From Deltaproteobacteria bacterium (GTDB lineage Bacteria; Myxococcota_A; UBA796; UBA2385): a DNA stretch of 64,000 nucleotides. Below the pieces are notes generated by a model, which was not told the origin of the DNA, did not search any database, and saw nothing but the letters and a program-made list of their open reading frames with translations. Positions 57,233 to 64,000 of this stretch are shown piece by piece; position 1 is the first letter of the stretch, and the number at the start of each line of letters is the position of its first letter. Position numbers and translations under genes: made by a program. The DNA is taken from positions 1 through 64,000 of the forward strand of contig JAEUKK010000152.1 of NCBI GenBank assembly GCA_016792625.1, read 5' to 3'.

Positions 57233-60151
57233 CTACTCCTTCAAGTCTCGAAACTCGATTACGAAATTGGCCCCTGGGAGCACATTTTCGGACGGCTCCG
57301 CGAGTCGAATCCGGTGCTGTCCCTGCTCGAGAGCAAGGCGCGACAAGTACAGACCGACGCCGTGGCCGCCGACCCGGCGGGTGTAGAACAGGCGGAATAA
57401 CTCGTGCCGATCATCCGGGTCAATACCTGGCCCGCTGTCAGCGACGATCACCAGAGGCCCCTGCCGGTCGAGCACCACCTCCCGAACAGCGCCCAGAGTC
57501 ACCCAGTAGAGGGCGTTGTTGACGAGGTTCACAAAGACGGGAAAGATCCTATGTGGATATTCAGTCAAAGAGGTTTTGAGGAAAGCGTCGGTCGCCCAGA
57601 ACCTAGTCTTCCTCGCCTCGGCCTGGCGTGCGAAGAAGTCAGACACGTACTTGAAGAGCTGCTTGCCCGAGATGCTCTCTCGGAGCCGTGGACCAGAGAG
57701 GCGCAGAGGCGCGAGAAACTCCAGGCGATGCACCAAAGACCTGAATCCGCTGTACGCGAGCTTATACGCATCCGTATCTCGGGCTTCAGCGGGTAGGCGG
57801 GTCATGTTGCGCGACACCTGCGCTGCTGTCTCGTTGAGCTCGTGCCCTACGATCTCGACGGCGATCCCGAGCTGCGCGAGGCTCTGCCATTGCTCAACCT
57901 GGGCCGCCAGCGTGACCCGCTCATCGGCCGCCCAGCCAAGCGCAGCGTCCACATCGATATTTTCGGCGAGGTTCTTTACTGACCGCACGTAGCCGTCGTA
58001 ATCTTGGCTCAGCTCACCGAACAAGCGCTCACGAATCGCATCCAGCTCCGCTAGGCCAACTGAGGGTGCGACGCGGCCCTCCGCTACCTCGGCAGCAAGC
58101 GGCGCAGCGAGCTCGTAGTATCGCGAATTGTCTTGGGCGACCCGATCCATCCAACGCTTCTGCTCGGCGCCGAGCAGGTCAGCGATGACCCGCTTCCATC
58201 GACCGGTCGCGTCGGTGATGAACTTCTGGTGTCTCATCAGCGCGCTGTTCGCGAGCTCTTCGGGGGATTCGCGATGCAGCTCCGCCGACAACGCCGCCAC
58301 ACGACCGGACGCGCGCTCAATGGTCGCGGTCACCTCGCTGTAGGTGTCTCGGTAGCTGCGGTATCGCTCTTCCAGGGCCGGTGTGAGCTTCTTCGGCTTC
58401 GGCGGAAGTGCGAGCTCGGCCCTCTGCCGCCGAAGGCGGTCAACCGTCTCAACCAGCTCTTCAATGTCCGTGGCTGCCGGCGTAGGACTGTCGAGTCGGG
58501 CAACAAGGCCTGTGGCGCTGGTCGCAAGACTGCTGAGCTCGGGCTGATTCCGCTTGATCGTGTCGCCAAGGTCGCTGACTCGACGCTTCCTCAGTTTGGC
58601 CTCTGCTGCTTTTGCTCGCTCGAACTGTGTGTTGTACTCCTTTGTCTCGATCTCGCGAAGTTCTGCGTCAGAACCGAAGTACCGACGCGCTAGCCTCATC
58701 AGTAGGTCGATGATTAGTTGCCTAAACTCACCCGCCGCGCGGTTGACGATCAGGCCCTCCCGACCAGCTTTGTCTCGAAGATTGGGGTTATCGCCTTTCG
58801 TTAGGGCGATGCGCCCGAAAGAACGCCGACTAACCCAGAACTCCCGGCCCTGCGCTTTGGCTCGCCGCTCTTCGATTTCGAAGAAGTCGTTGTCTGGCCT
58901 GCCATATGGCTGTACCCTGAGTCCATCGCGGTAGATAGCCAAGCCGCTGAACTTCGACGATTGAGCCTCGACCCGGGCGAGGGCGTCAGCGGGCATCGAG
59001 CTGTTCTCGAGCCTTCCTTCGTATGTCCCGAGCACGAGATGAATGGGACCAACATATCCGGCGCCACTCGTCGGAAGCGGGACGCTTGGAGGAAGGGAGA
59101 CCTCGCCGAGGTCCTTCCCCCACGCCCTCAACCGGCCCCTAAAATGGCCATACCGATCAAAGTGCCCCTCTACGACATGCTCTAAGTCCCTGAGCTCTGC
59201 GAGACTGAACACACGATCACTCGCAACGACAACCTGAGTCTTCGAACCACGGTGCGCCACCACGTTGTAATCAAAGCGGAGGTCAGCTCGCCCCTCAGCA
59301 TATGGGTCTACAAAGCCGTGCAGCGTGTACTCTAGTCTCTTTTTCAGCTCGGTCACGAGGCGGTCTTCGGCGGTCGCTTGTCCGTCGATCCACACTCGAA
59401 GTTCTCGTTCAACATCAAAAATGTAGAGTGCAGACCCTTTGGTGCAGTCCCTCCAGGTCGGCCAGACGTTGAGGTGGCGCTCGTCGAACTGAGCCTTCAA
59501 CGCGAGACTTTCAATCGCCGATAGGGAGCTCGGCTTGCCTGCGCGCTCCTCGTCGTCGGAGTGCTGTCGCCAAGCGGCCTCGAGTCTCTGGCGTCGGGCC
59601 GGGTCCGCGTCCGACCCCCAGAGGTTGTCGATAAGTCCCTCAAGCAGTGCGGCTAACACCGCGGGGAAGGCGCTCGGGTCGGCAAACTCCTCAACGGGGA
59701 TACGCAAGTCCTCCAGCGTCAGGTACGGGTTCTGGTAGAGCCGCCAGTCGATCATCGCAGCGACGAATGGGCCGTTTTCGCGCTTCGACAGCACGATGGT
59801 GGTCGGGCCTAAAAAGGCCACGGACAGCCGCCCGATCCCCTTCTGCCCCTGCCGCTCTCGAAAAGGGAGCCCGGAACGATCACTGGCCGGCGTCTCCGCC
59901 CCGGTCAGCTTGGTCTCGGTGCCAAGCATCAGCCAACGGTCAATGAACTCGTCAGCCGACATGCCGTGCCCATCGTCGACGATCGCCGCGACAGGAAACT
60001 CACCATCGAAGATATGAAGCTCAGCCTTGGTCGCATAAGCGTCGTAGGCGTTCTTCCAGAGCTCGCTGACTGCGGTGGGACAGTCGGCGATCTGCTCCCG
60101 ACCTAGGTGATCGACGGTACGAGCGCGGGTTCGGAATGGGACGCGTGCCAA
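57233..60151 (-). CDS. GHKL ATPase (Hsp90/MutL/MORC-like) fused to a histidine kinase
   Basis: 972 residues, probably from a TTG at 60151, since no ATG or GTG precedes the domain. The N-terminal GHKL domain has AVSELWKNAYDA (Glu30, Asn34), AAIVDDGHGMS and GQKGIGRLSVA, the Bergerat ATP motifs of the Hsp90/MutL/MORC kind. A transducer-like region follows (to about 520), then coiled coils (about 520-740). The C-terminus is a full histidine kinase: AVEIVGHELNETAAQV with His770, N box FVNLVNNALYW (about 874-884), G1 VADSGPGID and G2 VGGHGVGLYLSR (about 927-938). Cytoplasmic. It resembles ATPases of defence islands and is coupled to the receiver protein. Confidence 0.85.
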   Translation of the reverse strand: MARVPFRTRARTVDHLGREQIADCPTAVSELWKNAYDAYATKAELHIFDGEFPVAAIVDDGHGMSADEFIDRWLMLGTETKLTGAETPASDRSGLPFRERQGQKGIGRLSVAFLGPTTIVLSKRENGPFVAAMIDWRLYQNPYLTLEDLRIPVEEFADPSAFPAVLAALLEGLIDNLWGSDADPARRQRLEAAWRQHSDDEERAGKPSSLSAIESLALKAQFDERHLNVWPTWRDCTKGSALYIFDVERELRVWIDGQATAEDRLVTELKKRLEYTLHGFVDPYAEGRADLRFDYNVVAHRGSKTQVVVASDRVFSLAELRDLEHVVEGHFDRYGHFRGRLRAWGKDLGEVSLPPSVPLPTSGAGYVGPIHLVLGTYEGRLENSSMPADALARVEAQSSKFSGLAIYRDGLRVQPYGRPDNDFFEIEERRAKAQGREFWVSRRSFGRIALTKGDNPNLRDKAGREGLIVNRAAGEFRQLIIDLLMRLARRYFGSDAELREIETKEYNTQFERAKAAEAKLRKRRVSDLGDTIKRNQPELSSLATSATGLVARLDSPTPAATDIEELVETVDRLRRQRAELALPPKPKKLTPALEERYRSYRDTYSEVTATIERASGRVAALSAELHRESPEELANSALMRHQKFITDATGRWKRVIADLLGAEQKRWMDRVAQDNSRYYELAAPLAAEVAEGRVAPSVGLAELDAIRERLFGELSQDYDGYVRSVKNLAENIDVDAALGWAADERVTLAAQVEQWQSLAQLGIAVEIVGHELNETAAQVSRNMTRLPAEARDTDAYKLAYSGFRSLVHRLEFLAPLRLSGPRLRESISGKQLFKYVSDFFARQAEARKTRFWATDAFLKTSLTEYPHRIFPVFVNLVNNALYWVTLGAVREVVLDRQGPLVIVADSGPGIDPDDRHELFRLFYTRRVGGHGVGLYLSRLALEQGQHRIRLAEPSENVLPGANFVIEFRDLKE

Positions 60152-60753
60152 CGGAGTCTCTCGATCGCTTGAATGATGCAGTAGTTAAATGGACCCGCGC
60201 ATACAACCGCCTTGTTTCACTTCAATGTGACCGACCGGAAAGCGGCAGACCAGCCTGACCGTCGCGCCAGCGCGAGGAGCCGCCTTGCTCGCCGGCGGTG
60301 TCTGCTGGCTGAACCCATCTATCCGCCGATGCGGCTGTTCCCGCGGGTGTAGTCTTGGCGGTTTTCATGGTTTGCTTTTCGGTGCGAGGGGTGGTGGCCG
60401 AGGGTGCGCGATTCTGAGCACATTCAGGTCGGTCGTAGGGGCTGGTCACGCAAGGACGTTGTCAAATTGCGATGTTTGATAGGGTTGACGTCATCAGGCC
60501 GACTACGGATCCTGGGTCGTCGCGGATTGCGGCCTCGCCCGCGTGGACCGCTGTGGCCAAGTCTGCTCCGCACCCCCGCAGCGATCCGCTGTGGCTCATC
60601 GAGCCGATCAGCCGGCTGCGCCGCGTGGTGGGTGGCCGGGCAGCGGGCATTGGGCTGGACGGAGCGCATCGCACAGCTGTCCCTGCAAAACTGACAAGAG
60701 TACCCGTGGACACGCACCCCCGCCTCTGCTCGCGTAGACCGCCGGAGACGCCC
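60152..60753. other. Intergenic region without a confident gene
   Basis: About 600 bases upstream of the ATPase gene. Short frames exist on both strands (a 75-codon minus-strand frame at 60222-60449 among them), but none has both a ribosome binding site and clear codon bias. The first 80 bases, A/T-rich, probably contain the promoter of the ATPase-receiver operon. Confidence 0.4.
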
Positions 60754-60992
60754 ATGCCCCATCCCCTCGAAGCGAGCCTCGAAACTGAAGCGATCGACGC
60801 CGTGAGCCGCCTGCCGCCAATGCCGCGCTCGCAGACCGACTCCGACCCAGAAGCGATTTCACCCGCCACCCGTGCATGCGGTCTCGACCCCCAATCGTCA
60901 AGCAACTCCTCGCCTCCATGCCTGATCCTGCCACCGATGCCGACCTTACGCCCCCGCGCGACCTACCCCGTGCCGTGGGACAGACAGACTGA
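60754..60992 (+). pseudogene. Broken FitA-type antitoxin gene
   Basis: GGAG six bases before the ATG at 60754. The start MPHPLEASLETE aligns residue for residue with MPQLIVRSLEAD of the intact antitoxin at 63007 (Met-Pro and Ser-Leu-Glu at the same positions). The reading frame is then disrupted; in another frame (60888-60992) comes IVKQLLASMPD and DADLTPPRDLPRAVGQTD, matching FKALLAAMPD and DDELTPPRDLPRHVSG of the intact copy. The middle is degenerate. No convincing toxin frame follows. This is a decayed toxin-antitoxin module. Confidence 0.6.
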
Positions 60993-61196
60993 CCGGATTC
61001 TTCCGCACTCGCGCTGCTGTGCGCCCCCCGACCACCGTGCGCCGCGCGCATGGCGCAGCGCACAAACCCGCCGCCCCGATGTCCGGGCCTACCGCGCCAA
61101 GCCGCCGGGCCATCCCCGTCCGGGGGCAAACGCGCTCACAGCGCACCCGGCCGACAAGCCTGGCCGTGCGCACCGCAGGTTCGAACTCTCCGCCCG

Positions 61197-61577
61197 TCAC
61201 GCCTGCTCACCCACGGCAATCGCCCGCATCGACGCGACCTCTTTGAGGTAGTGCTGCTCTCGCCCCTGGATGTACGCCCGCACCGCGGCGATGAGCGCGT
61301 CGCGGTCGTCCGAAGTGCACGCATCCCTGGGGTTCCACCTCGACTTCAGGTTGAAGTTGCAGGTCCGGCAAGCGACGGCCTTGTTGTCCCTGGAGTTCGG
61401 GTCGCCCCCCTTCGACACCGGCACGATGTGGTCGACCTGAAAGCTCTTGTAGTTGGCCACCGAGGCGAAAAGATCCAGCCCGCAGTACTCGCACCGGTGA
61501 CCCGCGCGCTCGCTCAGCCAGGCCGTCTCCTCGCTCCACTTGCCGGTCGCGACCAGGCGTTGGACGACATCGCTCAT
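61197..61577 (-). CDS. HNH endonuclease
   Basis: 126 residues; GGGAGGGAG just before the ATG at 61577. HRCEYCGLDLFASVANYKSF (Cys29, Cys32), QVDHIVPVSKGGDPNSRDN (Asp49-His50 and the following Asn) and KAVACRTCNFNLKSRWNP (Cys70, Cys73) form a complete HNH core with a structural zinc. It is a small stand-alone nuclease such as occurs in defence islands, phages and mobile DNA. The gene is in the accessory region, about 70 bases downstream of the next minus-strand gene. Confidence 0.88.
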   Translation of the reverse strand: MSDVVQRLVATGKWSEETAWLSERAGHRCEYCGLDLFASVANYKSFQVDHIVPVSKGGDPNSRDNKAVACRTCNFNLKSRWNPRDACTSDDRDALIAAVRAYIQGREQHYLKEVASMRAIAVGEQA

Positions 61578-61645
61578 CGCTCCCTCCCTTGCACTGCGAA
61601 TCATGTACCTGAGCACGGCATGACATTGCACGGACCGTCCCTCCC

Positions 61646-62656
61646 TCACCCCAACTCCGCCTCCAACCGCGCGATCCGCTCCTTCCACCCCGTCACCGCC
61701 GCCTTCACCCGCGCCACCTGCGCCGCCGTACGCTTCTCCGCCGGCACCTTCTCCCACGCGCCGATCAGCCCATCCAGCTCGTCGGACGCCCGCTCGAAGC
61801 GCGTGACCACCCGCCCCGGCTGCAGCGTGCGCAGCTCTGCGCCCGGCGCGGGCTCCGGCGCCGACGGCTGCAGCCCTGGCGTCGACGGATCTCCGTCGGG
61901 CCACTGCCCTGCTTGCACCGCCTGGATCGCCGCGCGCAGGTCGAGCCCCGACCAGCCGTTGTCCACCGTCGCTTGAGCCAGCAGGCGCCGGCTCGCCCCG
62001 TCGTCAAGCTGCGACAGCAGGTTCAGGTGGCTGATGACCAGGCGCTCGATGGTGCCCGGGGGCAGCTCGCGCGCGACGAAGTAGGCGCGGACGCACTGGC
62101 GCAGCGTGGGCTCGCTCAGGCCGAGGTCGGCCAGCGCCTGGCGTCGATCCGCCGCGAATTGGCGCAGGGAGCCCTGTTTGTTCCAGGCGGTGTCGTGGAA
62201 GGCGCTCGGATCGTCGTTGTAGAGCGCCGCCGCCACCGCCCGGCCCACCTCGATGCGAAAGGACAACAGGTGCTTGCGCGAGAGCTGCGTGAGGACCCCG
62301 AGCAGCGCGTCATGGTCGGGCGCGGGGCTTGGACCATCGCCGGAGCCCACGGCCACCGACGGCGCGAGCAGCACCTCGAGCGCCGGGGCGGGCCCGACCA
62401 GCGCGCCGGCGCCTTCGGGGCCTACCGGGGCGATCCACCCCTCGGGTTCGGGCGCGGGGCCCTCGGGATCACCGGAGCCCGCGGGGCTGATCGCGACCGT
62501 CGTCGTCTGCGCTTCGGGCGCCGCGCCTGTTGCAGCCCCGGAGCAGGCGGGGCCCCCGGTGGCCAGCGTCGCCGCCGCTTCGGGCGTGTCGCCGGCCGCG
62601 TCAGGGGGGGCGTGAGGGCCGGCAGGGCTGGCAGGGGCGAGCGTCGCGGGGGTCAT
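61646..62656 (-). CDS. Helical protein of unknown function (YhcG/DUF1016-N-like core)
   Basis: 336 residues. CGGAGCG six bases upstream selects the ATG at 62656 over one at 62698. Residues 1-115 are a Pro/Ala/Gly-rich, probably disordered region. The core, SRKHLLSFRIEVGRAVAAAL, LGLSEPTLRQCVRAYFVARE, IERLVISHLNLLSQLDDGAS, ATVDNGWSGLDLRAAIQAV, resembles the DUF1016/YhcG N-terminal helical domain (S-H-x-x-L-L, W-S-x-x-x-L-x-x-x-I) associated with nucleases, though the match is distant. The end (EKRTAAQVARVKAAVTGWKE) is a coiled coil. Possibly DNA-binding. Confidence 0.5.
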   Translation of the reverse strand: MTPATLAPASPAGPHAPPDAAGDTPEAAATLATGGPACSGAATGAAPEAQTTTVAISPAGSGDPEGPAPEPEGWIAPVGPEGAGALVGPAPALEVLLAPSVAVGSGDGPSPAPDHDALLGVLTQLSRKHLLSFRIEVGRAVAAALYNDDPSAFHDTAWNKQGSLRQFAADRRQALADLGLSEPTLRQCVRAYFVARELPPGTIERLVISHLNLLSQLDDGASRRLLAQATVDNGWSGLDLRAAIQAVQAGQWPDGDPSTPGLQPSAPEPAPGAELRTLQPGRVVTRFERASDELDGLIGAWEKVPAEKRTAAQVARVKAAVTGWKERIARLEAELG

Positions 62657-62794
62657 CGGGGCGCTCCGGGGTGGGAGGGCGAAATCGACCTTGACCATTT
62701 GTTCAAAGTCGAGGGGCCTCTGCACGCAGGGTGCGTCATGGTCAGCTGAAACCCGGTTGTTTTATATGCATGTATCACGGAGCGGGCACCGAAC

Positions 62795-62972
62795 TGGCCC
62801 CCTGCGGACTTCGGGCCCCGGTGCGCGCGGGCCCCCGGCGAGCGCGGGGCCGCTTCGCGGCGCCTCGCACCGCCTTGCTCGTGGACCCGCCGGGCGCGGG
62901 CGGGCGCAGAGCGTTGCGGACCACGGGGTTTCGCCCTCGCCAGGGCGCCCCGGCCGACTTGCGCTCGCCATC
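62795..62972 (+). repeat. GC-rich hairpin element, copy G
   Basis: Non-coding. It aligns with copy F from GGCCCCCTGCGG through GCGCGGGCC, GCGCGGGGCCGCT and CCGGGCGCGG, and ends with CGCCCTCGCCAGGGCGCCCC. It makes up most of the 350-base gap before the antitoxin gene; a short A/T-rich patch (62750-62775) precedes it and may hold a promoter. Confidence 0.65.
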
Positions 62973-63006
62973 ATCGCCGCGATGGTATTGATAGCAGGGG
63001 GTCCCG

Positions 63007-63240
63007 ATGCCGCAGCTGATCGTTCGCAGCCTCGAAGCTGACCTCGTGGCGGCTCTCAAGCGCCGCGCCGTGCGGAATGGACGGTCGGCCGAGGCCGAGC
63101 ACCGCGCCATCCTGCGTGAGGTGTTGGCTGGCGAGCGCGAGGGCCTCAGCTTCAAGGCCCTTCTCGCGGCCATGCCGGACGTGGGCGAAGACGATGAGCT
63201 CACGCCCCCCCGAGACCTTCCGCGTCACGTGTCGGGGTGA
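63007..63240 (+). CDS. FitA-type Arc/ribbon-helix-helix antitoxin
   Basis: 77 residues from the ATG at 63007 (GGGGGT five bases upstream). PQLIVRSLEADLVAALKRRA, VRNGRSAEAEHRAILREVL is the FitA-like ribbon-helix-helix domain that binds its own promoter DNA; the C-terminus (FKALLAAMPDVGEDDELTPP) should block the PIN toxin. The gene is intact, but the toxin gene that overlaps its stop is broken, so the antitoxin is an orphan here. Confidence 0.88.
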   Translation: MPQLIVRSLEADLVAALKRRAVRNGRSAEAEHRAILREVLAGEREGLSFKALLAAMPDVGEDDELTPPRDLPRHVSG

Positions 63241-63386
63241 GGTAGCTGCCCGACACCAAGCTGCTGTCCGAGCTGCGAAAGAGGGGGCCGCGTAAAGAGC
63301 GGCGTGCGAGCTTGGTTTGAGGTCGACGCCGACAAGGAGCTCTGCGCCAGCGTGCCGGTGCTCGACGAGCTTCGCCGGGGGATCGA
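63237..63386 (+). pseudogene. Broken FitB/VapC-type PIN toxin gene
   Basis: A GTG at 63237 overlaps the antitoxin stop (GTGA), the usual arrangement. The third codon is TAG (63243-63245) where FitB has Tyr, followed in frame by LPDTKLLSELRKRG, the PIN N-terminal motif with the first catalytic Asp. A frameshift follows; the next frame gives VRAWFEVDADKELCASVPVL and DELRRGIEG, the second part of FitB with its catalytic Glu. The gene then stops at the edge of GC-rich element H. A nonsense codon, a frameshift and a truncation together make it non-functional. Confidence 0.8.
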
Positions 63387-63460
63387 GGGCCGCGGTCCCG
63401 CGCGGGGCTGCGCCCCGCCCCGCTGCGCGGGCCCTCCGGTCGCCGGGCGCGGGGCGGGCG
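63387..63460. repeat. GC-rich hairpin element, copy H, left arm
   Basis: Begins exactly where the toxin remnant ends. GGGCCGCGGTCCCGCGCGGG through CCGGGCGCGG is identical to copy F (51990-52067) except that 12 bases are missing. It carries GCCCTCCGGTCGCCGGGCGC (63431-63450), the inverted counterpart of the right arm. Confidence 0.8.
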
Positions 63461-63492
63461 CGCGGGTGGGGAGGGGTGCGCGCCGCCCGGCG

Positions 63493-63783
63493 CTACGCGG
63501 TCGCCCGAGCCCGCCGAAGGAAGAGCCGCGGGTGCCGCGCCGCCTCACACAACAGCGCGATGGCGGTCGCATCGGGCTCGCCGAGGCCCTGCTCCCAGCC
63601 GTGCAGGGTGGCGACGCTGACCCTCAGCGCCTGGGCGAGCTGCGCTTGGCTGAGCCCGAGGAAGGCGCGCAGCGCCGGCAGGTCGGCCTGAGCCTCGAGC
63701 TGCCCCGCGATCAGCCGACGCCGCGTGCGCGCGGGTATGGCGCGCTGCAGCAGATCGGCAGAGAGCGCGGGGATGTCGGTCAT
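63493..63783 (-). CDS. XRE-family antitoxin (HigA/NadS-like)
   Basis: 96 residues from the ATG at 63783, which overlaps the TGA of an upstream minus-strand frame (ATGA) as in toxin-first HigBA operons. AFLGLSQAQLAQALRVSVAT, LHGWEQGLGEPDATAIALLC, EAARHPRLFLRRA is a standard XRE helix-turn-helix. It probably represses its own operon and neutralises a RelE/HigB-type toxin, but no complete toxin gene is present. The gene sits between the two inverted arms of GC-rich element H. Confidence 0.82.
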   Translation of the reverse strand: MTDIPALSADLLQRAIPARTRRRLIAGQLEAQADLPALRAFLGLSQAQLAQALRVSVATLHGWEQGLGEPDATAIALLCEAARHPRLFLRRARATA

Positions 63784-63839
63784 GCGGGTGGTCCTCGGTG
63801 GCTTGCGGCCAGAGCATCGCGGCAGCGCACCTTCGTGTA
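63780..63839 (-). pseudogene. Possible toxin 3' remnant upstream of the XRE gene
   Basis: The minus-strand frame ending at the TGA that overlaps the XRE start codes for about 20 residues (YTKVRCRDALAASHRGPPA) before it enters the GC-rich element at 63840. The four-base overlap is the normal toxin-antitoxin arrangement, so this may be the last part of a HigB-like toxin cut off by the element. The residues themselves are not diagnostic. Confidence 0.35.
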
Positions 63840-63965
63840 CCGCCTCGCGCGCGCCAGGGCGACCAGAGGGCGGGCCGCAGGCCCGGTCTCGCAGAGACCA
63901 AGCGGCGCAGCCGCGCGCCCGGCGGGGGCCCGCCGGCGGCGCCCGCAGGGCGACGGCGGGGCGCC
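63840..63965. repeat. GC-rich hairpin element, copy H, right arm
   Basis: 126 bases matching 52123-52248 with about three mismatches and no indels. Contains GGTCT-CGCAG-AGACC (63885-63899) and CGCGCCAGGGCGACCAGAGG (within 63848-63871), inverted relative to the left arm. Followed by an A/T-rich patch up to the window end. Confidence 0.82.
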
Positions 63966-64000
63966 CAAACACCATGTTACATCGACTGTTTGAGGAGATC

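Noticed and set aside
60472..61251. A 259-codon plus-strand frame.
   Set aside because: Only the pieces matching the broken FitA antitoxin, in two different frames, carry meaning; the continuous frame itself is antisense to the HNH gene at its end and has no motif.
63007..63386. A working FitAB toxin-antitoxin module.
   Set aside because: The toxin half has a TAG at codon 3, a frameshift and a missing 3' end.
1..64000. CRISPR arrays, tRNA or rRNA genes.
   Set aside because: No regularly spaced direct repeats and no tRNA- or rRNA-like sequence was recognised by eye; a tRNAscan-SE or Rfam search would be needed to exclude small RNAs fully.

Overview
The window is very GC-rich and codes densely on both strands, with strong G/C preference at third codon positions. 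Several signs point to a myxobacterium-like member of the Myxococcota (older Deltaproteobacteria): C-terminal Cys-Gly-Cys plus hydrophobic plus Arg-rich tails of MYXO-CTERM type (ends of the genes at 27072-29936 and 42437-43996), an AgmX/PglI-type C-terminal domain (44076-45290), many lipoproteins with Asp/Gly/Ser-rich linkers, a protein with MopE-like repeats, and DUF1501 plus cytochrome-associated gene pairs. No rRNA, tRNA, CRISPR array, integrase or intact insertion sequence was seen.

1-4.8 kb: an SGNH-like hydrolase cut by the window edge, a TauD/TfdA-type oxygenase, a YCII-family protein, and a membrane/beta-propeller protein translationally coupled to a methyltransferase. 4.88-13.35 kb: one long plus-strand run made of two diverged copies of a module (lipoprotein, one-CxxCH cytochrome-associated protein, Tat-exported DUF1501 protein) with a small cytochrome-like lipoprotein between them. 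13.35-32.6 kb: mainly surface and exported proteins (CotH/lamin-tail protein, M61 peptidase, MopE/C-type-lectin lipoprotein, an S74-like lipoprotein, a metallophosphoesterase-tetrahaem fusion, a MYXO-CTERM metalloprotease), with pdxJ, a YdeI/OmdA-type protein, a YtpQ-like protein and a MaoC hot-dog protein between them. 31.3-32.85 kb holds a JmjC/cupin oxygenase and a tiny basic peptide gene. 32.9-40.2 kb is a signalling operon: giant GAF histidine kinase, receiver protein, HD-domain protein. 40.3-50.5 kb: an ATE-like aminoacyl-transferase, DUF924, a PHP/CehA-like hydrolase, an AgmX-type protein, a DUF538 protein (a family known chiefly from plants), chrA, a YceI-like lipoprotein, and a BlaI/M56 regulatory operon.

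50.5-64 kb is accessory DNA: an Rpn/PD-(D/E)XK nuclease with partial tandem copies of its 3' end, a DUF2087 protein, a decayed outer-membrane gene, and an A/T-richer island (about 54.08-60.2 kb). The island carries a C5 cytosine methyltransferase convergent with a two-gene operon: a 972-residue protein joining an Hsp90/MutL/MORC-type GHKL ATPase to a complete histidine kinase, and a receiver-domain protein with a long unrecognised C-terminus. Beyond it lie an HNH nuclease, one intact and one broken FitA-type antitoxin, a broken FitB toxin and an XRE antitoxin.

A dispersed family of intergenic GC-rich elements (at least eight copies, here A to H) runs through the window. Copies share a modular hairpin design in which the arms change in a compensatory way. 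Two copies (about 52.0 and 63.4-63.96 kb) have matching inverted arms; in one the arms enclose the XRE gene, in the other only a short spacer. The island system and this element family are the best candidates for something undescribed.
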